A DNA stretch of 64,000 nt from DASSJT01 sp963715025. Lineage in GTDB: Bacteria; Actinomycetota; Actinomycetes; Actinomycetales; Dermatophilaceae. The notes under the pieces are model-generated. The model did no database searches, was not told the origin of the DNA, and saw only the letters and a list, made by a program, of their open reading frames with translations. Shown one piece after another: positions 16,824-26,800 of the stretch (positions are counted from its first letter, which is position 1; each line of letters opens with the position of its first letter). A program made the translations under genes and the position numbers. The DNA lies in assembly GCA_963715025.1 (NCBI GenBank), contig CAVQQQ010000008.1:86196-150195 (forward strand). Direction: 5' to 3'.

Positions 16824-19437
16824 GCTCGTCGGCGGTGGAATCGCGCACCGCCTTCTCGGTGAACGGCCAGGGGTAGGGCTCGTTCTTGATCCAGGCCTGG
16901 GTCTGGTCGGTGTAGTGCGCGTTGAAGGCGTGACCACTCTGGCCGGTCTGGTTGACCCATATGGAGGCGTCGAGGTTGCCGAGGTCGACGACCATGCGCA
17001 TCGAGGGGGCGTGGTCGACGCCGTAGCCCTCGGAGGCGGTCCAGCCATTGGCATCGACTATCGCCGATCCGCCGGGCATCTCGTAGGGGCCGCGGTTGAA
17101 CAGCGGTCGGATGTAGGCCGGCACATCGTCGCCGCCCAGCACCTGGTGGGTGAGCTCGAGGCGGTGCAGCTTGCCCCACTGCCAGGACTTGGGATCCTTG
17201 CCGAGGGTGCGGGTCAGCTCGTTGCGGGCCTCCACCATGGCCTGGCGCATGATCTCGGCGCGGCCCTCGATGACGCCCGGCGTCTGCTTGTTGTCCCACC
17301 AGGCGTCGCGGGCTTTGCTGTCGGTCAGGAGGGTGGTGACGATGCGCATCCACTCGTCGCCACCGTTGGCCAGCATCGACGGCGGGAGCTCGTCGTCGAA
17401 GGCCAGGTGGAGCAGGTTGCGCCAGACGGCGTTGTAGTAGGCGGCGGCCGCGCCCTGGCCGGAGTCGCCCACCGGGTTGGTGTAGTCCCAGCCCTTGAGC
17501 AGCTGCTGTGCTTCGTGGGTGAACGGATCCTTCGAGAGGTCGATCTTCAGGAGGATCTTGACCAGGCCCGGGGCGAAGTCGTTGCGCGTGTCGCCCTGGA
17601 TCTGCGACATCCGCTGAGGCGAGACCCTGGGCTGGGCCTCGAGGAGGGTGCGGATGCGCTGGGCCCGGTAGCCGTAGTCCCACTCCGTGGTGAGGAACGG
17701 GCCCCCGCTGGCCGAGCCCGTGACCGCCTGGTTCGCCGCGACGAGGAAGCCCTCCGGCGGGTCGTACGTGTAGGGCATCTCGGAGAAGGGGACATACCCC
17801 TTCCAGTCATAGGTCGACAGCCAGCCTGGGGCCGGCCAGAAGCCGGGCGGCGCGCCGGGGGCGGACGACTTGCGGATCGGGATCTCCCCGGGGGCCTGGT
17901 AGCCGATGTGCCCGTCGACGTCGGCGTAGAGGAGGTTCTGGGACGGGACTGCGAAGTGCTTGGCGGCCGCGCGGAAGTCCTTGAAGTCCTGCGCTGTGTC
18001 AAAGCCCATGACGGCGTCCGCCACCTGCACCACTTTGAGGCCGGTCCAGGCCAGCGACACGGCGTTGGCGCCGCTGTCGGGGCGCAGCCCGACCGGGGCG
18101 TTGCCCGCGGCTCGGCTCGCGTCGGCGATCACGTCGGAGATGATCGGGCCCTGCTTGGTGGTCTGGACCGTGAACGTCTGGTCGGGCTCGCCGGCGACGT
18201 GAATCGTCTCCTGGCGAGACTCCAGCGGCACGTACTCGCCGTCGCGCAGGTAGGTGTTGCCGCGGACCTGCTGCAGATAGAGGTCGCTGACGTCCGGGTT
18301 GAGGTTGGTGAATCCCCAGGCGATGCGGTTGTTGTGGCCGATGATCACGCCCGGCGCTCCCGAGAAGGAGAAGCCGGAGACGTCGAAGGGGCACGCAGCC
18401 GAGACAGTGCGGCAGTGGAGCCCCACCTGGTACCAGATGCTGGGGATGCCGGGGCTGAGGTGTGGGTCGTTCGCCAGCAGCGCGTGGCCTGTCGTCGACT
18501 TGCCCGGGCCGACGACCCAGGAGTTGGAGCCCACCCCGTCACCGCGGCCGATCAGCGCGGGGATCGCGTCAAGGGCTCTGGCGGCGGAGGCATAGGCCTT
18601 CTTGGCCGTCGGCGAGGTGAGCTGCGCGGTGAGCGCCCTGCCCGGCTCCTCAGCATGCGCTCCTGTCGCGGCTGGAGCCGCGGTCAGAGCGGGGAGCGCG
18701 GCGTTGGAGCTGCTCGATCCCGCGGTCCAGTCGGAGGTCGAGAGGATCGGCTTCTTCTGCTGCTCCGGATAGCTGGGGAACAGCGCGTTGAGCTGGGCGT
18801 CGCTGACCTTTCCGTAGAGCGTGGCCCGCATGAGCTCGTTCTCGTAGTCGCCGATGAGATCCCAGGCCATCGCCTTCAGCCAGGCGAGCGAGTCGACGGG
18901 CGTCCACTTCTCGACCCGGTAGTCGGGAACCTTCTGGCCGAGGATGGAGTACTCCAGGCTCATGCGGCTGGGGGTCCCCGCGCTGGCGATGTAGGCGTTG
19001 ACGCCGTCGGCATAGGCCTGGAGGTACTGGCGGGTCTCGGGCCTGAGGGTGGGCAGCTCGGCCTCGGCCACGCGGCGCCAGCCCAGCGTGCGGATCACCC
19101 GGTCGGTGTCTACCCCCGCGGAGCCGACGAGTTCGGAGAGGCGCCCTGCGGTCACGTGGCGCCGCAGGTCCATCTGGAAGAAACGGTCCTGGGCGTGGAC
19201 GAACCCCTGCGCGCGGAACAGGTCGGCGGGGTTGTCGGCGTAGATCTGTGGGACCCCGCGGTCATCGCGCAGGACACTGACCTGCGATGACAGCCCGGGG
19301 ATCGTGATCTTGCCGGATGTCTGGGGAAACGCCCGCCTGACGAGGTTGACGCCGAACGCCCCGAGGACCACCGCGATGACGAGCACGAGGGCGACCAGTC
19401 CGATGGCAATGCGGCGTGCGGCAGTCAGGCGGGACAC
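16789..19437 (-). CDS. Penicillin acylase-family Ntn hydrolase, membrane anchored
   Basis: 882 residues with a GTG start. A signal anchor (IGLVALVLVIAVVLGAFGV) is followed by the alpha-chain region with FRAQGFVHAQDRFFQMDL. The autoprocessing site is DGVGSNSWVVGPGKS; Ser304 would become the N-terminal nucleophile of the beta chain. LANDPHLSPGIPSIWYQ and GVIIGHNNRIAWGFTN are typical beta-chain blocks. Such enzymes act outside the membrane on beta-lactam side chains or acyl-homoserine lactones; the real substrate is unknown. It is complete in length and conserved residues. Confidence 0.93.
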   Translation of the reverse strand: MSRLTAARRIAIGLVALVLVIAVVLGAFGVNLVRRAFPQTSGKITIPGLSSQVSVLRDDRGVPQIYADNPADLFRAQGFVHAQDRFFQMDLRRHVTAGRLSELVGSAGVDTDRVIRTLGWRRVAEAELPTLRPETRQYLQAYADGVNAYIASAGTPSRMSLEYSILGQKVPDYRVEKWTPVDSLAWLKAMAWDLIGDYENELMRATLYGKVSDAQLNALFPSYPEQQKKPILSTSDWTAGSSSSNAALPALTAAPAATGAHAEEPGRALTAQLTSPTAKKAYASAARALDAIPALIGRGDGVGSNSWVVGPGKSTTGHALLANDPHLSPGIPSIWYQVGLHCRTVSAACPFDVSGFSFSGAPGVIIGHNNRIAWGFTNLNPDVSDLYLQQVRGNTYLRDGEYVPLESRQETIHVAGEPDQTFTVQTTKQGPIISDVIADASRAAGNAPVGLRPDSGANAVSLAWTGLKVVQVADAVMGFDTAQDFKDFRAAAKHFAVPSQNLLYADVDGHIGYQAPGEIPIRKSSAPGAPPGFWPAPGWLSTYDWKGYVPFSEMPYTYDPPEGFLVAANQAVTGSASGGPFLTTEWDYGYRAQRIRTLLEAQPRVSPQRMSQIQGDTRNDFAPGLVKILLKIDLSKDPFTHEAQQLLKGWDYTNPVGDSGQGAAAAYYNAVWRNLLHLAFDDELPPSMLANGGDEWMRIVTTLLTDSKARDAWWDNKQTPGVIEGRAEIMRQAMVEARNELTRTLGKDPKSWQWGKLHRLELTHQVLGGDDVPAYIRPLFNRGPYEMPGGSAIVDANGWTASEGYGVDHAPSMRMVVDLGNLDASIWVNQTGQSGHAFNAHYTDQTQAWIKNEPYPWPFTEKAVRDSTADELTLVPETSGQG

Positions 19438-19470
19438 CCTGAGAGACTAGGGCACCGACCGGAGCGAGAG

Positions 19471-21096
19471 GTGGTGGCGGGGCCCGTGCCAGGAGCTACC
19501 GAGAACCCTGCCTTCACGGTGCAGGACCTCACTCCGGTACTGCTCGTCGGCGCCCTCGTGCTCGTCGTCGCGGTGGGCATGGTCCGGCTCTCGGTGCGCT
19601 CCGGCCTGCCCTCGCTGCTGCTCTACCTCGGCATCGGGATCGTGCTCGGCGAGTCGGGCCTGGGCATCCGGTTCGACTCCGAGGAGCTGACCCAGGTCCT
19701 CGGCTACTCGGCGCTCGTGCTGATCCTCGCCGAGGGCGGGCTGACCACCTCGTGGCACTCGATCCGCGAGTCCGTGGCCCCGGCCGCGGTGCTGGCCACC
19801 GTGGGTGTGGTGGTGTCCGTCGGCGTCGTCGCGGTGGCCTGCGTGTACCTGCTCAACATGTCCTGGGACATCGCGCTGCTCCTCGGCGCCGTCCTGTCCT
19901 CGACGGACGCGGCGGCGGTGTTCTCGGTGCTGCGGCGGGTGCCCCTGCCGAAACGCATCACGGGCATGCTCGAGGCCGAGTCGGGCTTCAACGACGCTCC
20001 CGTCGTCATCCTCGTGACCGCCCTGGCGATCCAGGCCGCAGACCCGTCGCAGGCTGATCCCTGGTACGTCCTGGCCTGGCACGCCGCCCTCGAGCTGGCG
20101 GGCGGCGCCGCGATCGGGCTGGCGATCGGGTGGGCCGGCGGCCGGCTCATGCGGCGCGTGGCCTCCGGCTCCTCGGCGCTGTTCTCGCTCGGTATCGTCG
20201 GCATCGCGGTGCTCGCCTACGCGTCGGCCGCCGCCCTGCACACCTCGGGCTTCATCGCCTGCTACCTCGCGGCGCTCCTGCTGGGCAACATGCGGCTGCC
20301 GCACGGAGCAGCTGTGCACGGGTTCGCGGCGGCTCTGGGCTGGCTTGCGCAGATCGGCCTGTTTGTGCTTCTCGGGCTCCTGGCGTCGCCGAGCCAGCTC
20401 GGCGACGAGGTCGTGAGGGCCGTGATCCTTGGGCTGGTCCTCCTGCTCGTCGCCCGCCCACTCTCCGTGCTCGTGTCGCTGACGCCATTCCGCACCGGCA
20501 TACGGACGCAGGCGTTCTTGTCATGGGCCGGCCTGCGGGGCGCGGTGCCCGTCGTGCTGGCCACTGTGCCGGTCACCGTCGGCACACCCGATGTCGAGTG
20601 GATCTTCGACCTGGTCTTCGTCCTGGTCGTCATCTTCACGCTGGTCCAGGCCCCGACGCTGCCCTGGGTCGCCCAAAGGCTGGGAGTCACCGAGGAAATC
20701 CAGTCGCTGGACCTCGCTGTGGAGGCAACGCCGCTGGCCGAGATGCGCGCCGACCTGCTGCAGGTGACGGTCGGCGACCACTCGCGGCTGCACGGCGTCG
20801 AGGTATTCGAGCTGCGTCTGCCTGCGGGCGCCAATGTGACCATGGTCGTGCGCGACGGCCGCGGATTCGTGCCCGGCCCCAACACGGTGCTGAGGCGGGG
20901 CGACCAGCTGCTGGTCGTGACGACTGCCGAGACCCGCGAAACCGCTGAGGCGCGCCTGCGCGCGGTCAGCCAGGAGGGGCGCTTGGCGGGCTGGCCGGCC
21001 CACGAGCGACCGCCACGACTGGTCCGGGTGCGCAACATCGTCTGGTCCCCCGGCGGGCGCCGGGAAGCGCTCGGCGAGCTCCTGCGGCGGCGCTGA
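19471..21096 (+). CDS. CPA1-type K+(Na+)/H+ antiporter with C-terminal RCK_C domain
   Basis: 541 residues, GTG start behind GGAGCGAG. About 12 membrane helices span residues 18-405. The ion-site helix includes GAVLSSTDAAAVFSVL and ESGFNDAPVVILV, the SSTDAAAV and FND motifs of CPA1 exchangers. AFLSWAGLRGAVPVVLATVP is the conserved late helix. After residue 425 a TrkA-C/RCK_C module (GDHSRLHGVEVFELRLPAG ... GDQLLVVT) probably senses a ligand, as in the CvrA/NhaP2-type K+/H+ antiporters. It starts 33 bases from the divergent acylase gene. Confidence 0.92.
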   Translation: MVAGPVPGATENPAFTVQDLTPVLLVGALVLVVAVGMVRLSVRSGLPSLLLYLGIGIVLGESGLGIRFDSEELTQVLGYSALVLILAEGGLTTSWHSIRESVAPAAVLATVGVVVSVGVVAVACVYLLNMSWDIALLLGAVLSSTDAAAVFSVLRRVPLPKRITGMLEAESGFNDAPVVILVTALAIQAADPSQADPWYVLAWHAALELAGGAAIGLAIGWAGGRLMRRVASGSSALFSLGIVGIAVLAYASAAALHTSGFIACYLAALLLGNMRLPHGAAVHGFAAALGWLAQIGLFVLLGLLASPSQLGDEVVRAVILGLVLLLVARPLSVLVSLTPFRTGIRTQAFLSWAGLRGAVPVVLATVPVTVGTPDVEWIFDLVFVLVVIFTLVQAPTLPWVAQRLGVTEEIQSLDLAVEATPLAEMRADLLQVTVGDHSRLHGVEVFELRLPAGANVTMVVRDGRGFVPGPNTVLRRGDQLLVVTTAETRETAEARLRAVSQEGRLAGWPAHERPPRLVRVRNIVWSPGGRREALGELLRRR

Positions 21097-21266
21097 CGTC
21101 CTGGCGGTCCTCCTGGGGTATGCCAAGTGGCTGGGTGCTGCCGCTGGCGCACGTGGCAGGGTGCACCGGCCCTCGCCTCTCGCGGGAATAGCCTGCCCCT
21201 CCGGCGACCTATACTTCACAGCCAATGCGTTCCGCGGCGTCCGCCGCAGCCAGACTTGGAGGAACC

Positions 21267-21626
21267 GTGCCGACGTATGCCTACGCCTGCACCGACTGCG
21301 ACCACCGCTTCGACGCGGTCCAGTCCTTCGCCGACGACTCGCTCACGGTCTGTCCAGAGTGCGACGGCCGCCTGCGCAAGGTCTTCAACGCCGTCGGCGT
21401 CGTCTTCAAGGGCGGCGGGTTCTACCACACCGACTCCCGCAAGGAGAGCGCGCCGGCCTCGTCGGCCTCGTCTGAGTCCACGTCGTCCTCCGGGTCGTCC
21501 GAGTCCGCGAAAGGGTCGTCGGGCTCCGCGAACGGGTCGCCGTCGGAATCGTCGGGGGCCTCGTCATCCACAGCCTCCGCCCCCAGCCCGGCCCCAGCCG
21601 CCGCGTCGTCCACAGCCGCGAGCTGA
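21267..21626 (+). CDS. FmdB-family zinc-ribbon protein
   Basis: 119 residues from GTG 21267, which has GGAGG four bases upstream; the ATG 14 codons earlier lacks such a site. The zinc ribbon is built from two CxxC pairs, YACTDCDHRF and TVCPECDGRL, followed by KVFNAVGVVFKGGGFY. The tail is a low-complexity Ser/Ala stretch of about 55 residues that is probably disordered. The family is a putative regulatory or RNA/DNA-binding protein of uncertain role. Confidence 0.9.
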   Translation: MPTYAYACTDCDHRFDAVQSFADDSLTVCPECDGRLRKVFNAVGVVFKGGGFYHTDSRKESAPASSASSESTSSSGSSESAKGSSGSANGSPSESSGASSSTASAPSPAPAAASSTAAS

Positions 21627-21665
21627 CCGTCCAAGGCTCCGTGGTGTCTGCGTAGCCTTCAGAGC

Positions 21666-22517
21666 ATGACTGACGGCCCCCAAGCGACCAGCGGACCCCG
21701 CGCCGACCTCGGCGTGATCGGCGGATCCGGGTTCTACGAGTTCCTCACCGATGCGGAGCACGTCTCGGTGTCAACGCCCTTCGGCGACCCCAGCGACGAC
21801 CTTGTGGTCGGCGATCTCGAGGGTCGGCGGGTCGCGTTCATGGCTCGCCACGGCAAGGGCCACCGCTTCCAGCCCCACGAGGTCAACTACCGCGCCAACC
21901 TCTGGGCGCTTCGCTCGGTCGGTGTGCGCCAGGTCCTCTCGCCGTGTGCGGTCGGCTCGCTCAAGAGCGAGCTGGGGCCTGGCACCTTCGTGATCCCCGA
22001 CCAGGTGGTCGACCGCACCTCGGGGCGCCCCCACACGGTGTATGCCGCGGAGGGAGAGGTCGTTCATGTGGGCTTCGCCGACCCCTTCTGCCCGCGTGGG
22101 CGGGCCGCCGTCACCGCCGCGGCCGAGGCTGCCGGAAAGCAGGTCGCGCCCGAGGGCACGCTGGTCGTGATCAACGGGCCGCGGTTCTCCTCCAAGGCTG
22201 AGTCGCAGTGGCACCAGGCCGCGGGGTGGTCGATCGTGGGCATGACGACGATGCCCGAGGCCGCCATCGCTCGGGAGCTGGCCATGTGCTTCACCACCGT
22301 CGCGATGGTGACCGACTACGACGTCGGCGTCCACGGAGGTGCGGCCGTCACCCACGAGGAAGTGCTCAGGGTGTTCGCCCAGAACATCGACGGCGTCAAG
22401 TCGGTCCTGCGCACGGCGATCGGCCAGATGCCGGAGCCGGAGCCCGACGCATCGGCCACCTGTGCCTGCCGGCGGTCCCTGGACGGCATACAGCTGCCGT
22501 TTGCCCTGCCAGGCTGA
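21666..22517 (+). CDS. mtnP: S-methyl-5'-thioadenosine phosphorylase
   Basis: 283 residues of the trimeric purine nucleoside phosphorylase family. LGVIGGSGFYEF binds phosphate; ARHGKGHRFQPHEVNYRANL and VLSPCAVGSLKSELGPG follow, then NGPRFSSKAESQ and GMTTMPEAAIARELAMC at the base site. It splits methylthioadenosine into adenine and methylthioribose-1-phosphate. The last 20 residues hold two cysteines (CACRRS), unusual but plausible. It lies 39 bases after the FmdB gene, possibly one transcript. Confidence 0.93.
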   Translation: MTDGPQATSGPRADLGVIGGSGFYEFLTDAEHVSVSTPFGDPSDDLVVGDLEGRRVAFMARHGKGHRFQPHEVNYRANLWALRSVGVRQVLSPCAVGSLKSELGPGTFVIPDQVVDRTSGRPHTVYAAEGEVVHVGFADPFCPRGRAAVTAAAEAAGKQVAPEGTLVVINGPRFSSKAESQWHQAAGWSIVGMTTMPEAAIARELAMCFTTVAMVTDYDVGVHGGAAVTHEEVLRVFAQNIDGVKSVLRTAIGQMPEPEPDASATCACRRSLDGIQLPFALPG

Positions 22518-22592
22518 GGCCGGTGACCGGGGGTGGAAGCGCGGGCGACGCCGAGCGGCCGGGCGTGGGCAGGTTCGGCATGGGGGGCGGCA

Positions 22593-23237
22593 ATGTTCGG
22601 CCCGGGCCGACGGGCAGCGTGGCGGCGATATGCGCTCCGGCGCGGGCTCGCCGCAGTGTGTGCAGGTCTGGCCGTCATCGGCGGGCTGGAGGCCATGCGG
22701 ACCCAGACGGCCCCGCAGACCACACCAGTAGTCGTGGCGCGAACGACCCTCGCGGCGGGCCAGCAGATCGCGTCCGGCGACGTCGAGGTGCGGCATTGGC
22801 CGGTGTCGCTGCTCCCCCAGGGCGTGGTGGGCCAGCCGAGCACCGTCGTCGGGCGCGTGCTTGCGGCACCGGTGGCAGCGGGCGAGGCGCTGACCGCTGG
22901 CCGATGGGTCGGTCCTGGGCTGCTCGCCGGGCAGCCACCCGGTCTGGTAGCCGCTGTCGTTCCCCTGATCGACGGTGCCGCCGGCCTGCTGGCGCGCCCC
23001 GGTGCGCGGGTCGACGTTGTGGCGTCGTCGGGCGAGGTCGTGGCCCGTGACGCGGTGGTGCTGGCCGTCCCCGAGGCCGCCGCCCAGTCGCCAGGCGGGT
23101 GGGGGCTGGCCGAGGGAACGCCGGACAGCGTGGTGGTGGCGGTTGAGGCCGAGATTGCGCCGGTGCTGGCGCGCGGGGGCGGTGACAGCGCCGCAGGCAG
23201 CGGCTCAGGGTTCGCGCTGGTCCTGCATCCGCAGTAG
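22593..23237 (+). CDS. SAF-domain protein (CpaB/RcpC-like)
   Basis: 214 residues from ATG 22593, preceded by GGGGGG; a GTG at 22533 would add 20 residues. One membrane helix (GLAAVCAGLAVIGGLEAM) precedes an SAF domain: VVVARTTLAAGQQIASGDVE, GRVLAAPVAAGEALTAGRWV. The rest resembles the outer part of CpaB/RcpC pilus-assembly proteins (AGLLARPGARVDVVAS). No pilus genes are adjacent. It is probably exported and membrane tethered. Confidence 0.82.
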   Translation: MFGPGRRAAWRRYALRRGLAAVCAGLAVIGGLEAMRTQTAPQTTPVVVARTTLAAGQQIASGDVEVRHWPVSLLPQGVVGQPSTVVGRVLAAPVAAGEALTAGRWVGPGLLAGQPPGLVAAVVPLIDGAAGLLARPGARVDVVASSGEVVARDAVVLAVPEAAAQSPGGWGLAEGTPDSVVVAVEAEIAPVLARGGGDSAAGSGSGFALVLHPQ

Positions 23238-23379
23238 GTTCCGCACGGATGACGACATCGCGCATGTCTGTGGTGCTGGAGTGTCCGGCCGCCGGGGATA
23301 CGGACGTGGTTCAAGCGCTGGCGTTGTCCGTCGTCCGGTAAAGCCACCTCCGGAAAACCATCTGAAAGGACAGCGGTCC

Positions 23380-23739
23380 ATGAAGGGTTTCAGAGACTTC
23401 GTGATGCGCGGCAACCTCGTCGAGCTTGCCGTCGCGTTCATCATCGCCACCGCGTTCGCCGACGTCGTGAAGACATTCACCGCGATGATCCTCGCGCTGA
23501 TCGGCAAGGCCGGGGGCAACCCGAACTTCAACACCTGGAGGCCGGGCGACATCCCCGTGGGCCTCTTCCTGACTGCGTTGGTGGCCTTCATCATCCTCGC
23601 GTTCATCGTGTACTTCTTCATCGTGAAGCCGTACGAAGCTGCGAGGGCCCGCTTCGGCGGTCCTGCCGAAGAGGTCGGGCCTGACGAGGTCGCGCTCCTG
23701 ACCGAGATCCGCGACGAACTGCGGGCACGCCGCCTCTGA
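23380..23739 (+). CDS. mscL: Large-conductance mechanosensitive channel
   Basis: 119 residues with the MscL layout. The amphipathic N terminus MKGFRDFVMRGNLVELAVAF leads into the first helix (VAFIIATAFADVV). A periplasmic loop and the second helix (FLTALVAFIILAFIVYFFIV) follow. The basic/acidic C-terminal bundle ends LLTEIRDELRARR. GAAAGGA lies before the start. It forms a homopentamer that opens on hypo-osmotic shock. Confidence 0.95.
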   Translation: MKGFRDFVMRGNLVELAVAFIIATAFADVVKTFTAMILALIGKAGGNPNFNTWRPGDIPVGLFLTALVAFIILAFIVYFFIVKPYEAARARFGGPAEEVGPDEVALLTEIRDELRARRL

Positions 23740-23802
23740 TGTCCAGCCGTGTCGCTGTCTCACCCAAATGAAGAGATAGCGACGCGGGCGCGCTCGGCAC
23801 GC

Positions 23803-26800
23803 TTAGTCCCAGTGGGGCGGACGCTGCTCCTGCAGCCACCGGTCATGGGCCGACTCGTCGCCGGGCTCGCCCCAGAAGGCGTCAGTGTCGTCGCGCGTCT
23901 GGTCCGGGCCGCGCTTGCGGCGTCCGCGGAACCGGCCCTTCTTGGCTTCGGACGATGGGGGGGCCGGGGCTGCGGCAGAGCCCTCCGCGCCCGCACCACT
24001 CGGTTGCTCCGGCGCCTCGCCGGATTCGGCTGCCGCGGCCTGGGGCGACCCGGACTCGGTTGCCCCGGCCTGAGACACACCAGTTTCGGTTGACTCGGCT
24101 GCCTGGTCGTCGCCACGCGCCATCGTTGCCTCCTCACCTTCGCGACCCGGCTTCCGGGGCGGCGGCGCCGCCCGGACGGTGCCGTTCGCGGCGGCGAACC
24201 CGTTCGGACGGGACCGGTTGGCTGCCTGGAGGACCCGTGCGACATCGCGCGCCGGATCGCGGAACAGGTCCGTCGTCCACACTCGCAAGTGCTCCCAGCC
24301 GAGCCGCTCGAGCTGTTCCACGCGAAGGCGGTCACGGTCGCGCGTGCTCCGCATGTCGGCATACGCCTGCCCATCGGTCTCAACGGCGACCAGCACTCGG
24401 CCGCGGCGGTTCGCATCCTCGACCGCGAGGTCGATGGGGTGCCCTGAATGGCCGTAGCGCTCGTGGACGGTGAGCCCGGCGTTGCGCAGCCGCCGGGCGA
24501 ACTCGCCGATGAGCGCGCTGTCCGCCGCACCCCAGGGGCCCGCTGCACCCGAGCCGGCCTCGGCGCGGGGCACGCCGGTCGACGAGCCGAGCGAGTCGGC
24601 CGCCGGACGCGCGCCACCGGACGCGGCACACGCCAGGAAGTCCCGCAGCATGGTCGCGCCGCGCGCCTTCAGGCGGGCCGGGTCGAGGTCATCGGCAGCC
24701 AGCGCTGAGACCACCGTCATTCGCTTCCGGGCCCGGGTGATCGCGACGTTGAGTCGCCGCTCGCCGCCCTCCAGGTTGAGCGGGCCGAAGCGATGGAGCA
24801 CCCGGCCATGGGGGGTCTTGCCGTACCCGATCGAGAGAATGATCGCGTCGCGCTCGTCGCCCTGGACCCGCTCGAGGTTCTTGACGAAGAACCGCTCGCG
24901 GTTGTCCTCGGCGAAGAACTCGCCGACACCCTCGACACCCTCGGCTGACGAGAGCGCCCGGCGCAGGGCCTCCTCGAGGCGGATCGCATGCTTGATGCCC
25001 AGCGCGATGACGCCGAGCGACTCCCGCGGTCGGGTCCGGGCGTGCTCGAGCACCAGCGCCACGACCCGGTCGACCTCGGCTGTCGTCGACTCCACGCCCT
25101 CCTGGCCGGGATCGGGCATGCCGTGCCCCTTAACCGGCACCAGGGTCACGACCGGATCGACGCCGGTTCCGGGGAATGTGACGAGGCTGCCTTCGTAGAT
25201 CTGCTGGTTGGCGAAGGCCACGAGGCGCTCGTCGTGCGAGCGGTAGTGCCACGTGAGCCGGCGGGTGGGCAACGTTGCGGCAAGCACGTCGAGCACCGAC
25301 TCGAAGCCCTCGGCCAGCGAGTCGGGGTCGTCCTGGTAGTTGGCGAGATCCTCGATCGCCGAGGTGAAGAACGTCGTAGGAGGCAACTGCCGTTCGTCCC
25401 CTGCGACCACCACCTGCCGGGCCCGCGAGATCGCCGAGATGGCCTGCGCCGGAGGGATCTGCGACGCCTCGTCGAAGATCACCACGTCGAACCACCGCCC
25501 CGGCGGCAGCACCGACGCTACGACCAGCGGGCTCATCACCCAGGCGGGCTTGATCGCCGTCAGCGTGTCTCCGGCCACGGGCAGCAGGTCGCGCAGCGCG
25601 CGATGCCGGCGGGACTTCCCGGCTTCGGCGCGCACCAGCGACTCCTGCTGCGGGTAGTCGACCAGGGTCTGCCGCAGCCGGTCACTCGCGTCCGCCCGCA
25701 CCCGTGCCGCCCCGGCGGCGATGTGGGCGCGATCGGCGGCGATGTACTCGCGAGCGACCGTCCGCAGGTGGTCCCCCTGATGTGCCCCGTATGCCGGGTC
25801 GCGGACGGCCAGCTCACCGGCCACCGAGCGCCACCAGACGAAGTCGACCTCGGTCGGCACGTCCTGTGGATCCACTCCGCGGGTGGCCAAGTCGTCGACG
25901 AGAGCGCCCAGGCCAGCAGCCCGGAGGGCGTCGAGCGTGCCGATGACTCTGGGGATGACGCTGAGCCGCTCGGGATGGGCGGCGAGGGAGGCCAGCCGCT
26001 TGCGGAGGTCGGCGATGTCGGCCCGGACGAGGTCGTCACCCTCCTGAGTCGAAGCAAGCCGGTCGCCCAGCCATGCGAGGTCCTCGGCGAGGTCGGCGTA
26101 GGCGGACTGCGCTCGGTCGAGGTCAGCAGGGATCTCGGGGCGGCCGCCCGCGCCCGCCATCTCGCGCCATGCGGTGCGCTGCTCCTGCGCCTCGACCAGG
26201 GCCGCGTGCAGGCTTGCCGGACGCGGGCCGGGGCGCAGCATCGAGCGGGCCTGCCGCCGGAGCAGCAGGCGGTCCCACCAGCCGAGGTCGCTGCCGACCT
26301 GGCGCCGGTGCTCCCGGGTGCCCGTTGCGTCGACCAGGTCGCCGAGGGGCAGGTCGAAGATGATCGGCTTGAACACCTCGAGGGTGTCGCGCACTTTGCC
26401 CACCGTGCGCAGCACGTCGCCCCAGTCGACCACCCGAGTGGCCTGCGGCAGGCGGACGTCGGAGAAGACCTGGGCCAGCGACTTCTCGACCCGGTCGAGC
26501 CCGTCACCGGCCAGACGGTTGACGATGCCGCCGGCCCGTACCGCCTCGTCGGCAGTCTCGATCCGCGCGCCATACCACGGGTCCTCGGGGTCGTCCATCG
26601 ACCAGGCCCCCAGTGCCGCGGCCTCTGACAAGGAGGAGCCCAGCTCGGCCGCGCGCTCGCGGTCGATCTCGGCCAGCTCCTCCGACGGGATCAGCACGTG
26701 GGAGCGCGGCGGGTGGGGCCGGGAGGCCAGCTCGGAGATCGCCTCCTGGACCTGGTGCGCGCTGACGCCCCACGGTTTGCGCAGGTCATGCAGGGCATGG

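Noticed and set aside
16795..19290. 831-codon open frame on the plus strand opposite the penicillin-acylase gene
   Set aside because: It mirrors the acylase codons frame for frame, has skewed Gly/Arg/Val/Asp content and no domain. The minus-strand gene has every family motif.
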